Source: Rhinopithecus roxellana
Taxonomy: Eukaryota > Chordata > Mammalia > Primates > Cercopithecidae
NCBI RefSeq assembly: GCF_007565055.1
Contig: NC_044554.1
Coordinates: 16,593,921 to 16,657,920, forward strand
Direction of reading: 5' to 3'
DNA length: 64,000 nt
The notes below the pieces were generated by a model. That model ran no database searches. It was not told the DNA's origin and saw nothing but the letters and a program-made list of their open reading frames with translations. Position 1 is the first letter of the stretch; each line of letters starts with the position of its first letter. Shown piece after piece: positions 11,871-24,180 of this stretch. The position numbers and the translations under genes were made by a program.

Positions 11871-12542
11871 TAAAGAAGGTGGGGAAAGTAAATATTCAGA
11901 AGCAATTAGAGATCTCTGTCAGAGTATGATACCCAATTCTGGCCACTGAGTTGTAAGGAAACCTCTGCTATGACAGATTTCTCTATTCTTAAAACAAGAG
12001 ACATGGGAAAAGATGGTCCCTTTCAGTCTTTAGATATTTTGGGGTCTGTATATGATTGCTGGAATTTCAGTCATCTAGCACACTGAAAATGGAGTCATTG
12101 GAGTCAGAAAGAGTCCAGAGAACTACAGAGAAGAGAAACCTTGGTATATTATTTTTGGAGCCATCCTCTGCCCTTTCTGATATTAGAGATGATGAATTTC
12201 CTATTATTTAAATGATATTGAGTCAGATTTTTACTTGCAACCAAGGGTTTCTATTTTAAGGAATGATCATTTCAAACTTTAGGACACAGGCCAAAGAGCA
12301 CTATAATAATAGGTTTTTGCTTGAACACTTATTAGAGACATTCTATATTTTGTATTGTTTTATTAACATAAAGTGAAGTTATGTTGAGGGAGTAGGCTTA
12401 CAGGAAAAAGCTCAAGCAAAAAGAGTTTGTTGCAAAGCCCTGATAACCTAAGGGCCTCTGGATTAGATCACCTGAAAGTCATTCTATGTATTATGTAAGC
12501 CAGTTTGAGTTTTCTGTTACTTGTGCCAAAAGCATCTTAAAT

Positions 12543-12720
12543 CAGGGATTTTCAAACTTTAATGAGCATTCAAATCACCTAAGGATCTTGATAAAAGGTA
12601 GATTCTGATTCAGCAGGGTGAGGTGGTGCCAAAGAGTCTACATTTTAACAAGTTTCCAGGTCATGCCAAAGCTGCTGGTCCACAGATGATATTTTGAATA
12701 GCAACATTCTGCTACTTAAT
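12543..12720 (+). mobile_element. MER5A-type hAT-Charlie element
   Basis: Contains GATTTTCAAACTTTAATGAG, GATTCTGATTCAGCAGGG and TTTTAACAAGTTTCCAGGTC in MER5A order. Confidence 0.8.
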
Positions 12721-12999
12721 GTGAGGATCTTTCCACCTCGGTATTGCTGCCTTACTGTCCACCATAGAGAGGGCCGGGTGAGGATATGCATGGAAGGGCT
12801 AGCTTTGAAGATACACCAGAGCTAAAGGTCTGTATCTGGGGAGAAATCTAAAATGGAGGTAAATACTGATTCCAGAAGTTTGAACCATGCCATGGGTCAC
12901 AAGTTCTAGTGGCAAGCCACAGAGAATCCGTAAGCTAAAGGGAGGAGATAAAGGTGCTTACACTATAGTAGATATGCAAGCACAAGGCAGGAAAAGAGG

Positions 13000-13070
13000 T
13001 GAAGCAGTGCAGTGAATCAGAATCTTCAAGGTGATGATTCTTGTGCACCCTGAAGTTTGGGAAGCGCTGG
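13000..13070 (-). mobile_element. MER5-type fragment
   Basis: On the minus strand it reads GCGCTTCCCAAACTTCAGGG and then GATTCTGATTCAC, the start of a MER5B-like element. The rest of 12721-13900 has no recognised feature. Confidence 0.6.
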
Positions 13071-13902
13071 CGCTTTAAATGGGGGTTGTTTTCTTTCTTT
13101 CTCTTTGTGACTGGATTACTGAGTTTTAAACCTGTGTTGATTTGTTGCAGAGTAGAGACCTCACCAAGATGCAGTAGGCAAGGGGGTAGAGGAATATGAG
13201 TCCTCCAAAACATACTCTGTGCACAGCACAACACAGTGATCCTAATAAAATAAATGGGCATCCTAAAGCAAGGTGATCTACTTTACATACGTTCGCTAAC
13301 TTTTCAGTGTTCTTCTTAGTATAATTTCAAGAACAGTATTAAAGATTTACACAAGAGAAGATGAAAACAGATGTGGTTTTTCTAGAGAATTTTTAAAACT
13401 ACATAAGATGTTCAAGATGAATAATTCCCGAATCGCCAATTCCAAGTGCTGTTATAATACAGATGTCTTTGCAGTCATTTCATAGCAGTTTTTAATTCTG
13501 TCCTAAAAATGAAGCACATTGACACCCTACATATTTTCTTCATCTAACAGTTTTGTTTAGATGTGTTTTAAAATAGAAGATATAGTCCTATTTCTTAACA
13601 GTTACAAATGGAATTCCAAGGACTATCCCAACTCCTGTTAACAATAGTTTTCTGTGGGGAATGTAACTCAGTGAAGGTTGTTTTTTTATTTGTTTGTTAG
13701 GTTTTTTTTGTTTTGTTTTAACCTTAGGCACATGTTAGCTCTTCAATTTTAAAAACTAGCTTAATTTTTTAAAATGTATCTTCACTCTGATTTTGACTAT
13801 AAAATTATTGTTCAGCCTTTAAGGGATCATCTTCTTGACAACTTCTGCTCATTTTTGTCCTGTGTAGTTGCATAGATGGCTACATGCTCAGGGCCATCAT
13901 AT

Positions 13903-14145
13903 ATTGCTTGTTTTTTGTTTTGTTTTGTTTTGTTTTGAGACAGGGTCTCACTCAGTTGCCCAGGCTGGAGTGCACTGACACGACCTCGGCTCACTGCAAC
14001 CTCCCGCCTCCCGGGTTCAAGCGATTCTCCTGCCTCAGCCACCTGAGTAGCTGGGGTTATGAGCACACACCACCATGCCCAATTAATTTTTGTATTTTTA
14101 GTAGAGACAGGGTTTTGCCATGTTGGTCAGGCTGGTCACAAACTC
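13903..14145 (-). mobile_element. Alu, 5'-truncated, (TTTTG)n tail
   Basis: A (TTTTG)n tail at 13903-13936 precedes GAGACAGGGTCTCACTC; it ends at GGTCAGGCTGGTCACAAACTC, short of the Alu head. Confidence 0.93.
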
Positions 14146-14277
14146 GTATATTGTTTTTGTTTTCTTAGAAAGCTGACACTGAGTTTAGCAATGATTAATA
14201 GAATAACTCTTTAAATCTGCTTGGCTATTATTTATGATGTTAGAGTGAAAGTACTCATCCTGAAATTTGTTGAAAAG

Positions 14278-14449
14278 AACTAGCCGGGCAAGGTGGCGGG
14301 CGCCTGTAGTCCCAGCTACTCGGGAGGCTAAGGCAGGAGAATGGCGTAAACCCGGGAGGCGGAGCTTGCAGTGAGCTGAGATCTGGCCACTGCACTCCAG
14401 TCCGGGCGACAGAGCGAGACTCTGCCTCAAAAAAAAAAAAAGAAAAGAA
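14278..14449 (+). mobile_element. AluY, Old World monkey type, 5'-truncated
   Basis: Starts within the middle of Alu at ACTAGCCGGGCAAGG and keeps GGCGTAAACCCGG and GATCTGGCCAC. GAAAAGAA on both sides fits a target duplication. Confidence 0.9.
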
Positions 14450-15059
14450 GACTGACACAGATTTTTTTAAGGAAATGTTCTATGGAATGATAGCCCTATG
14501 ACTTGGCAGTAAATAAAGAACTGCCATTTAACAAGATGGGCTAGACGACAGTTCAAGTATTCTAAAGGAACTATATCTGATTTAATCAAAGGAACAGGGA
14601 AGAATTTAGGTGACAATAGAGTACTAAACACTTCTGAGAGCAAGAATGCTTCACCAAGTTCCTTTTAAAGTTTTGTTGATGAACAAATATTAACTGTATG
14701 GAATTACTATATCTCAAATAGAACAATGGAATGTACAAAATATGAAGAGATCAGCTGAGAAATATATAATCATATGAAAGTTATGTTACCATCTATAACT
14801 CATTTCATAGAATAAATGAATACATGGATTTTAGTATCATTTGTAATGACCAAGAAGGAAAGGATATTATATTCTGTTATCAGTCAGAAAACACTCCATT
14901 TTAAGTGGCTTGATTCTTCTCTTATTGAAACTGTATCATTTTCAAACAGAAACTTAATCTTGTGATTTCCACATAAATGTTCTTCCCCTTTCCTCCTTTT
15001 CCTTCCTACTTTTCACCCTTTATTCCTTCCCCTTCCCCTTCTAAACAATTCCATCCTAA

Positions 15060-15480
15060 AACTACCAGAGTAGACAAAGAAAAGCAAGCCTCTGCATAGG
15101 GGTTTGGAGCAAGGTGTTGACCAAAATTTGGATGTCAGAACTCAAGCAGGGAGAAGAGGTTATCCTTGGGGGATGGTGTGGGGACTAGGGAATGGTCACC
15201 CAGCATGAGATGTCAGAGTCTAAGTAGAGTGAGAAGGGTGTCCATGTGGGCCGTGTGGGTGGATCAGTGGGCAAGGAGTGGTTTTTCAGCCTGGGGTATC
15301 AAATTTCACATGGCTTAGGGCATCTGCCAAGGAGGGGAGTGGCAGCTAAGATGAGGTTGAATGATTTAAGAGAATGTATTAAGAATAATGTGACCCATGT
15401 TTCTCACTGGCAGGCAAAAGAGTCACAAAAAAGAAAAAAAAAAAGCTGTAGTGTTGGATTGGAATTATAAGTATTGGGTA
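15060..15480 (+). mobile_element. Probable old L1 3' UTR with internal repeats
   Basis: Loosely repeated units of about 85 bp (TCAGAACTCAAGCAGGGAGA, TCAGAGTCTAAGTAGAGTGA) resemble the internal repeats of some old L1 3' UTRs. It precedes clearer L1 text at 15801. From 14450 to 15059 nothing else is recognised. Confidence 0.5.
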
Positions 15481-15493
15481 AACATAGTTTTTA

Positions 15494-15800
15494 TTTATTT
15501 TTTATTTATTTATTTATTTTTGAGACGGAGTCTCGCTCTGTCTCCAGGCTGTAGTACAGTGGCGTGATCTCGGTGCACTACAACCTCTACCTCCCGGGTT
15601 CAAGCGATTCTCCTGCCTCAGCTTCCTGAGTAGTGGGGACTACAGGCATGCGCCACCACACCTGGCTAATTTTTGTATTTTTACTAGAGACAGGGTTTCA
15701 CCATGTTGGCCAGGATGGTCTCGATCTCTTGACCTCATGATCCGCCCACCTCGGCCTCCCAAAGTGCTGGGATTACAAGTGTGAGCCACCATGCCCAGCC
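15494..15800 (-). mobile_element. Alu, full length
   Basis: Antisense Alu with a (TTTA)n tail, flanked by the 13-bp duplication AACATAGTTTTTA (15481-15493 and 15801-15813). Confidence 0.97.
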
Positions 15801-17705
15801 AACATAGTTTTTAATACATAGATGATGATAGGGAGATAGAGGGGTAGATATCATAATGAATATGCATATGCATATATGCACATACATGCATATATTCTCT
15901 AGTTCTGTCCTCTGAACATCGGGGAGCAACAATGCCCCTATATCAATCAACACACCCCCCTGGCACAAAGAAAGATGAACCTGGAACACCTTCTAGTGCC
16001 AGAAAACAAGAACATGCTGAAAGAACCATGAGGACATGTCAGAAGGACACAGGAGCCAGAGTGAATGAAACCCCTGTTGCAAAAATTATAACAGTGAGAA
16101 AATTATGACAATGAAAGAGATCTGACCTAACTGACTCCATCTTGCTTCCAACCTGCAAGCTGTCGTTGTTGATTCCTGGATGTAGGCCAAACTAACTTTG
16201 GGAGGAATTTTAACTTTGAAACAAAGATGATAACAGCCTTTTCCCAAAACATACCCCCTTCTTGCCTGGGGACCACACTGCTTTGGTAGGACTCACAAGT
16301 TAGATACAAGATCAGAAATTATGGTTTAAGAGTCATGCAGCCAGAAACCCCAAGATCGCTAACCTCCCCAATTTTTCTTATAGATAACATCAATATTATA
16401 AAACCCAATATTGGTGTTTGAAGTCTTTTTCAGACCTTGTACTCCATGGATCAGCTGGTCCCACCCAGATCAATAAACTGGCTCATCTGGTCTTATGGCC
16501 CCCAACCAGGAACTGACTCTGCACAAGAGGACTCCCTATGATTTCATCCCACCTGACCAATCAGCACTCCCCACTCCCTGTCCCCAGACCCGCCAAATTA
16601 TCCCTAAAAACCCAATTTTCAGGGAGACTGATTTGAGTAATAATAAAACTTTGGTTTCCTGTTCAGCCAGCTCTGCCTGGGTTAAACTCTTTATTGCAAT
16701 TCCTATGTCTTGATAAATCAGCTCTATCTGGGAAGGGCAAAATGAACCCATTGGGCAGTTACATGAAGGAGCTTCCAACGGGCCAGATCTGGGACAATTT
16801 GAACATCAAAATACACAATGACAATAAAGAAGTATAACCTATTAAAACAGGAAACCATAAGTCCATAGGAATATAGATACATATATATGTATATGCATAT
16901 ATCTATATATACAGATATGTATATATTAAAATATATATTAAAATACATGTAATATATGTATTAAAAATACATATATATACACATTGAAAGTTTGAGGAAG
17001 AGGATATCTAGTTTCCAAATACTATCCCACAAAATACTTATTAAGCCTGCTATTTATCACTTTAATTAAGTGAACATCATCAGTGATAGGACAAATGGAA
17101 ATTGTAGGATACAACCACTTCCAGAAATGAATAACCTTAATCTAATCATGAGGAAACAGCAGACAAAACCAACTGAAGGGCATTCTACAAAATAACTGAA
17201 CTGTAATCTTTTAAAGTGTCGAGGTCATGAAAGCCACTGAAAGACTGAGGAACTGTTCCAGAAAGGAGACTAAAGAGACATGGCAGCCAAATGTTCTACA
17301 TAATCCTGTCCTGGAATCTTTTCCTACAAAGGAAGAGGTCTGAGGATTAGGTGGTAGTACTGAATCAAGGTTAATTCCCTGATTTTGATGTTTGTACTGT
17401 GGTTATATAGGAGAATGTTCTTTTTTTTTTGTAAATAGTTTTTTCATGTCAGATGGGTAATGTCCCAACATTGTACCAAGATTCGAGGGTGGCACATGTC
17501 ACATGTGAGCACGTGAACACCCAATCATCATGCTTATGAACTATGAAAGGATCAGAGAATATTCCTGTTTGTACAAAATACATCCTAAATTATCTGGGAG
17601 TAATGGGACATCAGATCAGCAGTTACTCTAAAATAGTTCAGAAAAAAATGTTTCCTATATTGAACTCCCAACTTTTCTGTAAGTTTGTGATTGTTTCAAA
17701 ATGGA
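15801..17705 (+). mobile_element. Old L1 3' region, split by a solo LTR
   Basis: Pieces at 15801-16065 and 16764-17705 join across the LTR. The distal part has ATCATGAGGAAACAGCAGAC, GGAACTGTTCCAGAAAGGAG, TTTTGATGTTTGTACTGTGG and a terminal GATTGTTTCAAAATGGAAAA, the usual end of L1M-type 3' UTRs. An AT-rich simple stretch interrupts it at about 16870-16980. Confidence 0.75.
16066..16763 (+). mobile_element. Solo LTR, endogenous retrovirus (gamma-like, class I)
   Basis: A 698-bp element starts TGAAACCCCTG and ends GGGCAGTTACA. It is flanked by the 4-bp target duplication TGAA (16062-16065 and 16764-16767). An AATAAA polyadenylation signal lies at 16642-16647. No internal viral sequence adjoins it, so it is a recombined solo LTR. 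It splits an old L1 3' end, whose sequence resumes directly after the right TGAA. The family name was not assigned. Confidence 0.85.
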
Positions 17706-17715
17706 AAAACAAAAA

Positions 17716-18007
17716 TTTTTTTTTTGAGACAGTGTCTCTGTCTGTCAGCCAGGCTGGAGTGCAGTGACATGATCACAGCTAACTGCAACCTCTACTTCCT
17801 GGGCTCAAGCAATTTTCCCACCTCAGCCTTCAGAGTAGTTAGGACTACAGGTGTGTACCATCATACTCAGATAATTTTTAAATTTTTTTGTAGAGACAGG
17901 GTCTCACTATCTTGGCAAGCTAGTCTTGAACTCCTGAGCTCAACTGATCCTCCCACCAGGTCCTCACAAAGTGTTGGAATTACAGGCAAGAGCCACCATG
18001 CCTGGCC
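17716..18007 (-). mobile_element. AluJ-like, full length
   Basis: Antisense, quite diverged, from the T-run before GAGACAGTGTCTC to CATGCCTGGCC. It follows the L1 A-rich end. Confidence 0.93.
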
Positions 18008-18027
18008 TGAAATAAATATATATATAC

Positions 18028-18320
18028 TTTTTTTTTTTTGAGATGGAGTCTCACCCTGTCGCCCAGGCTGGAGTGCAGTGGCACAATCTTGGCTCGCTGC
18101 ACCCTCCGCCTCCCGGGTTCAAGCAATTCTCCTGCCTCAGCCTCCTGAGTAGCTGGGACTACAGGCACGTGCCACCGTGTCTGGTTAATTTTTTGTAATT
18201 TTAGTAGAGACAGGGTTTCACCGTGTTAGCCAAGATGGTCTCGATCTCCTGACCTCGCAATTCCCCTGCCTCAACCTCCCAAAGTGCTGGGATTACAGGC
18301 GTGAGCTACCGGGCCCGGCC
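18028..18320 (-). mobile_element. AluY-like, full length
   Basis: Antisense copy ending GGGCCCGGCC, separated by only 20 AT-rich bases from the preceding Alu. Confidence 0.95.
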
Positions 18321-21050
18321 AAAAAATATTTTTAAAAATCATAAATGTTATCAGAAGGACTGGTATTTCTGAAGTCTCATGAAGTTTTTTTCTTTTTCCC
18401 CCACATAAGGAACTATCATCTCCTATCGTGCTGTAGGCAAACTTTAGTGACATGGGTAAGTTTGATTTAAAACACTGAATTAAAAGATGCAAGGGCTTTA
18501 CATTAGATTGCATTTCCCCCCACCGTACTGCAAACCCCTAATGAAATTAACCCCATTTATTGGCCTTGTGTTGTATGAATTTAATTCTCCAAAACTGGCT
18601 GAAATAAGCCATAGTCAAATAACAGGAAAAGCTTAATGAAAAATGTTATTTTTACCTTTTAAATGACTATCCTTTCCTCTATAATAAGAAACTGCCATTA
18701 ACTGGTCTCAGGAAAAAAATTACTAAAATCAAACGTTTTTTGCAAAATAATCATATGACTTAATTGCACAGGGAAATTGATGACAAGGAATAAATAATAT
18801 CTATTACAGAAATATTTTCATTGAAATATACACATTGACCTCCTGAAATCCTTTGTGAATTTCATGAGTAGCACTTAGCCATTTTAAAAGAAATGTATGA
18901 CAGATATTTGTGTGTGTGGCAGATTTTTAATGTCCAACTGCCATGTGTTCTGTACATAGATTTTTTTTTCCTCAAATTTCTAAACACAGTGGAAGCCACC
19001 AAAAAGAATATCTGAAGCAATTCATTAAAATCTTGGCAGCCAGACCCCAGCTCCCGCTTTCCCTGAAAGCTCCCTTTAATGAAGCTGAACCCTGTCCCAG
19101 CAATTCCCTCCACAGAAGACCTACTGTCACCACCTCTGAAGAGGCTAATTCCTGGAGGAACCAAGTCAGCCAATCGAGAGTCCTGAATAAGCAAGAACTA
19201 AGTAAATAAATTACCATTTCGAAAGTGGTGGATTAGTGTGCTCTTTTAAATGCCCCCTAGGAAAATAAATTTGATTAAAATTAAATATTTTGTTGTAAGA
19301 TGTAATGCTCTAATTCAGGGGATTCTGGTGTCCCTCTGGAGAGTGTCAGTTGTTGGGGGAGGAGGGAAATGCCAGCTGTCCTATGGCTGTTGAATCATAA
19401 GAGCTTATTTTCTTTGATAGGATTTTACTTTGAAAATATGTTGTAGGTGATCATAAACGAAGGATGTGTCTCCTTGCTAAGAACGTTACATCTTTCTGCA
19501 TTTTTCACCTGTTTGTGGCTCTGCATGTCGTTTTTTTTCACTGCTGTTCCCTCCAGCCGGCTTTGATAATGAGGGCTGGGAAATTTTTCCTGATTCCAGT
19601 GCTCCACGGGAGCCTCTTCCCTCCCTCCGGTCTCCTCCCAGTGGCTATCTCTTTGGTGTCTTTGTTCTCAGCACAAAATAGTCCCTGCTAGCATTGATCA
19701 AAGTTCTGTGAATACACACTGACTCATTAGCTACTTAAAGATCTTCGTTAAGCAGCTTCTTCTTTAAAATTTCAATCGTGGTTTATTTTTTATTTATCTT
19801 AGCATGAATCACAATATACAAAAGAAACCTGACTTAACATGGGGTATAAAAGAATTACCATATCATAGAAAATTGTTTTGAAAAAGATTTTACTGCGCAA
19901 AAAAAAAAAAAAAGTAAACCTCTGAACCTTTCTTTACATGAATGCTAATAATACAGACAACTTTAGAGAAATTGAAACTAGCCCAGCCTGTTCGAAAGGG
20001 GATCCAAGCATTCATCACCCAAACGGCCACAGCTCAGCCCTCTTAAAACCCATTGTTTTCTGAAAATAATCTGTAGAAGTATTGAGATTCGCAGGTAATC
20101 TTTTAAACATTTTATGAAGGATTCCATTCGTTTCCCTCTTATGTTTAATTTTTTGAACTATGTTTAATTTAAACTGTCTTCATTCTCAAAAATCTATATC
20201 TTTACCAGATTTTAAAAGAGACTACCTCCTCCACCACAGAATTTTTCTTTAAAAAGACAATCAGCATGTTTATCTTTTTAGTCAAGATCCATCTCTGGGT
20301 CTGCTGGAAGAAAGACTATGAAGACAAATTAGAGCCCATGGGAAAGCGATACCTCTGTCCCCTGCGTGGAAGCAGCATGCCATCAGAATGCTTAGTATTA
20401 ATCGCAACTTGAACCCCGTAATGTGTCACCTTTCTCCTCAGGGCCTCCAGCTTTCCAAATGTCCATCTAATCTGTGTCCACCCCCGGGAGCAGATAGTAC
20501 AGTTTCCCGTCCGGGTGTTCTTTGATAGTATCAAAACTTTGTCACTTAAGAAAAGCCTGATATTTACACCAGGTTGGCCAAATGCTCGGCTGAGTCTCAA
20601 GAGGGTAAAGAATTTCAGGCATTAAAAAAAGAAAAGAAAAGAAAAGAAAAAAGGCCAGCAATAGAGTCATGTATTTAGTACTTGACTCAGAGTTAAGAGG
20701 CCTGGATTCTTGAAGCGGCCCTGGCATGAACAGGCTCCGAGACTTTAGGCAAGTTGCTTAACTTCTCTGAACTTGGTTTTCTAGTTTGTAAAATAAAAGA
20801 AGTTGAACTATGATCCCCAAGGCCCCTTTTGCTTATCAACAGTGCTGATTCTTAACTATAGTAGCAATAAGATCATCAAATTCACTTCCCAATCCCTGTC
20901 ACCAAGTTCATATGCAGAGACAGAAACGGGCTTAGGAGAAAACTGCAACCTAGTAACCAAGGAAACATGAAAATGTTAACAGTGAAAGATATCCTGTGTA
21001 GCAAATTCTACAAAGTAAACCAGGAAAATAGAATTAAGGATTAAGAAATA
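18321..21050. other. 2.7 kb mostly non-repetitive intergenic DNA
   Basis: Apart from a MIR-like piece near 20725-20850 I recognise no repeat. It contains a poly-A run at 19900-19913 and an AP-1-like TGACTCATT at about 19721. A 94-codon minus-strand frame at 20316-20600 has a locally higher GC but no known domain. It is the best place in the distal part to look for conserved regulatory sequence. Confidence 0.5.
20725..20850 (-). mobile_element. MIR
   Basis: Reads in antisense MIR order: GGCAAGTTGCTTAACTTCTC, then TGAACTTGGTTTTCTAGTTT and GTAAAATAAAAGAA. Confidence 0.75.
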
Positions 21051-21320
21051 GGCCGGGCGCAGTGGCTCACGCCTATAATCCCAGCACTTTGGAAGGCTGA
21101 GACAGGAGGTCAAGAGATCGAGACCATCCTGGCCAACAAGGTGAAACCATATCTCTACTAAAAACATAAAAATTAGCTGGGTGTGTTGGCGGGCGCCTGT
21201 AGTCCCAGCTACTTGGGAGGCTGAGGTAGGAGAATTGCTTGAACCCAGGAGCTAGAGGTTGCAGTGAGCCAAGATTGTACCACTGCACTCCAGCCCGGTG
21301 ACAAAACAAGACTCCGTCTC

Positions 21321-21353
<33 letters not shown>

Positions 21354-21363
21354 GGAAAAACAA
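21051..21363 (+). mobile_element. AluY-like with small internal deletion
   Basis: Starts GGCCGGGCGCAGTGG; part of the left arm between GAGACAGGAGG and TCAAGAGATCG is missing. AAGAAATA flanks it (21043-21050 and 21364-21371). Confidence 0.95.
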
Positions 21364-22719
21364 AAGAAATAGTATGGAGAGTTTTCAGAAACTCTCTTCT
21401 ACTCCCCAGCTCACCCTCAAAAATCAAATTGTAAGTTTCCCCACAGATCACTGGAAAAAATGCTTGATAGTTCTCTGGGGGTAAACTCTTCTATTCGATC
21501 TAAGATTCAGCTCGTGTTAACTTTTGCTTCAAATGTCTTAGTCAAGATTGCTTTTACTGTTAGAAAAATCCGAACTCCTTACATACTGATTATATGCAAT
21601 CTAGATAAGCCAAGCCTTCCACCCTCTGTCTGCCATTCAGAATCTCTTTCATGTATGTAGCTGAATAGTAATCTCATAAAATAATATTGGAATGAATAAA
21701 GACCCAGATGTCTCAGGTCATTCCATCCACGCAGTTTCCTCTTTCTCCTTCCTATATTTACGTATTAATTTTAAGTCACGGGTGAAAATTAAAGCCTGCT
21801 CTCTCCCAGTCTCTCTTTGATATTGCAAAGAAATGTTACAAAGCTTCCTAAGGGAAGGTTTCTTGCAGGAAATAGTGACTCCAAGTATGATTAGTCCCCA
21901 AATCTGCCTGCTAGGCTGAGTGAAGAGGACTGAAATGCTCTGTGGGTCACAAGGTCATAAACCTCAGGAAGCTGGCCACACTGTCAGGCATTCTCCGCCA
22001 AGGACTGGGGGATGTGGGTTCCTATTAGAAGCCAGGTCACCACCAGCTGAAATTGAAACATACATCATAGTCACATCCTGTTTAAGAGAAAGCCAACTTC
22101 TGTTTCCTGGAATTGCTTTTTATCTGAGGAGAGGGAGTGATTGGGGTGTAGTTAAGGGTAGCTAAGGTGCAGCTCATCCCTTGGAATGGGAAGCACGCAG
22201 GTTAACGGGGGATGTTGGGGACTGCCCTGGAGCATCTTGTCTCTCAACCATCTCTAGCACATTTCTCACCCTCCCTTGTTCACCTCTCCCAAGTTCATGA
22301 GTGAGCATTCTGGGCACAGGGAGGTCAAGAGGCAAAGAGGGGAAAGTAGTGGGAAGGGTAGGTGAGATGAGAGATGGTAATGATAGGGATCAAATCCTTT
22401 TTAGGCCTCCTGTCCCTTGTTTTTCCATCTTGGAGAAAAGCTCAAGCTCCAAAATTGAGGGCTACAAGAGCAACAGAGAGAAGCTTTGTTTTCATGACTG
22501 GCACAAAATATGAACCACAAGTTAGAATATCTCCTATTTGAGCATTTTATCTGGAATGAGCTCTGAATCCCAGAGGAGGAGTTTCTCCTCCAAAATACAA
22601 GTCCTGAACTGGCTCGGAAAGAGAAGCACCCTCTAATGAGTTGGTGGGATAAGCTTTGTGCTCTTTGTGATCAGCCACTCCCCATACAGCCCATAGGCTG
22701 GCCAGCCCATCCCAACCTT

Positions 22720-22882
22720 GCTATCACCCTATGGAATGTCAATTCTAAAAGGCACCTGTATAGAGGGCTTGTTAAAACACTGATTGATGGGCTCGACCCC
22801 ACAGCTTCTGATTTGCGTCTCTAACAAGTTCCCACGTGATGCTGATGTTGCTGGTCTGGGGAACCACACTTGAGAACCACTA
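22720..22882 (+). mobile_element. MER5A-type hAT-Charlie element
   Basis: GAGGGCTTGTTAAAACACTG, CTAACAAGTTCCCACGTGAT, GCTGATGTTGCTGGTCTGGG and GAGAACCACTAG are in MER5A order. The rest of 21372-23604 shows no gene or clear repeat. Confidence 0.85.
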
Positions 22883-23604
22883 GCCCAGCACATAATAGGC
22901 ATTTAACAAACATTTGTTGTTCATCTTCACAATGGGAAGTCAAGGATGAGTGCTGTGGAACCAAAGAAAATAGGAATCATCTCATTCTGGATCTCTGAGT
23001 TTATAAGTATTTGTGTATGTTTCCTGTTTCCCATACTGCTCATGCAATTTTAGCTATTTTCAGGAAACAGCTGTTGCTTTCCACCTTGAAAGACAATGAA
23101 AACTTAATAATAGGTAAAATGATATTTTGGAAGAAACTGATGTACCTTATATATCTGGAACAGCCTTGCCTCTTACATAATTGACAGTAGACATTGTAGG
23201 GATTATGTAAATTGACTTGATTTTCTTTTAAATCTTTAGGAAGGCTTATCAATTAAAGAGGTCTAAGTAACTTGCCAAGCTTTACACAAAAACTTTTTTT
23301 TGGTCAGAAACATACATTTCTGACCTGAATTTCTTTTTTTTTCCTGACTGAAGTGATCACTTTTGATCATAAGTCAGAAAAATATTGGGGCAATGTGGGG
23401 TTTAGGATTGCTGCTTACTTCATGCCATTTCTTCAGCCCATCTCCTTCAGCTTCAAGGCTGAACACAAATGAGTTAAATGGAAATGGATTACTTAAAACC
23501 TACATTTGTGGCTCATTTTCCATTCACCAAACTCTCTTCTTCTTCCTCTTAGACATACACATTTTGGGAAAACCTTACAGAGCATGAAGAGCCAGCTCTT
23601 TCTA

Positions 23605-23917
23605 TTTTTTTTTTTTTTTTTTTTGAGACAGTCTTGCTCTAATCTGTCTGTCACCCAGGCTGGAGTGCAGTGCAGTGGCGGGATGTCAGCTCACGACAAC
23701 ATCCGCCTCTCAGGTTCAAATGATTCTTGTGCCTCAGTCTCCCCAGTAGCTGGGATTATGGGCGCACCCCACCACGCCCGGCTAATTTTTGTATTTTTAG
23801 TAGAGATGGGGTTTTGCCACGTTGGCCAGGCTGATCTCAAACTCCTGGCTTCAAGTGATCCGCCCGCCTCGGCCTCCCAAAGTGCTGGGATTACAGACCT
23901 GAGCCACCGTGCCCGGC
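23605..23917 (-). mobile_element. AluS, full length
   Basis: Antisense copy, flanked by AGAGCCAGCT (23588-23597 and 23918-23927). A small GCAGT duplication is present near 23667. Confidence 0.96.
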
Positions 23918-24044
23918 AGAGCCAGCTTTTATTTAATGAAACTGAATAATGCATATTCATCAACATATCGATAACTGGAATTAAGATTTGCAAGGACCAC
24001 TGCAACGACAATATATATTCTTGCAACTATACTTCTCCATGCTC

Positions 24045-24180
24045 AAAAAGCTTTATAGGCTTTCAAAGTGAATGTCTGTAACATCCCTCTGAGGTAAATG
24101 AGGAACCGGTGTAATTATCTTCTCTTCACAGATGGACAGGCAGATACAAAGGAATGGACTGAATCAGCCAGGAAGGGAAT
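24045..24180 (+). mobile_element. MIR fragment
   Basis: GCTTTATAGGCTTTC, CATCCCTCTGAGGTAAATGA and TCTTCACAGATGGACAGG follow MIR order but are diverged. The rest of 23928-25260 shows nothing I can identify, including a 91-codon frame at 24823-25098 with no known domain. Confidence 0.55.

Noticed and set aside
16495..16778. Frames on both strands inside the solo LTR
   Set aside because: LTRs of this type do not code for protein; the frames are incidental.
23506..23949. 147-codon frame resembling many predicted human proteins (SPRLECSG/AHCNL/SCLSLPSSWDYR type)
   Set aside because: This is the classic translation of antisense Alu; the same applies to dozens of short frames in the window.
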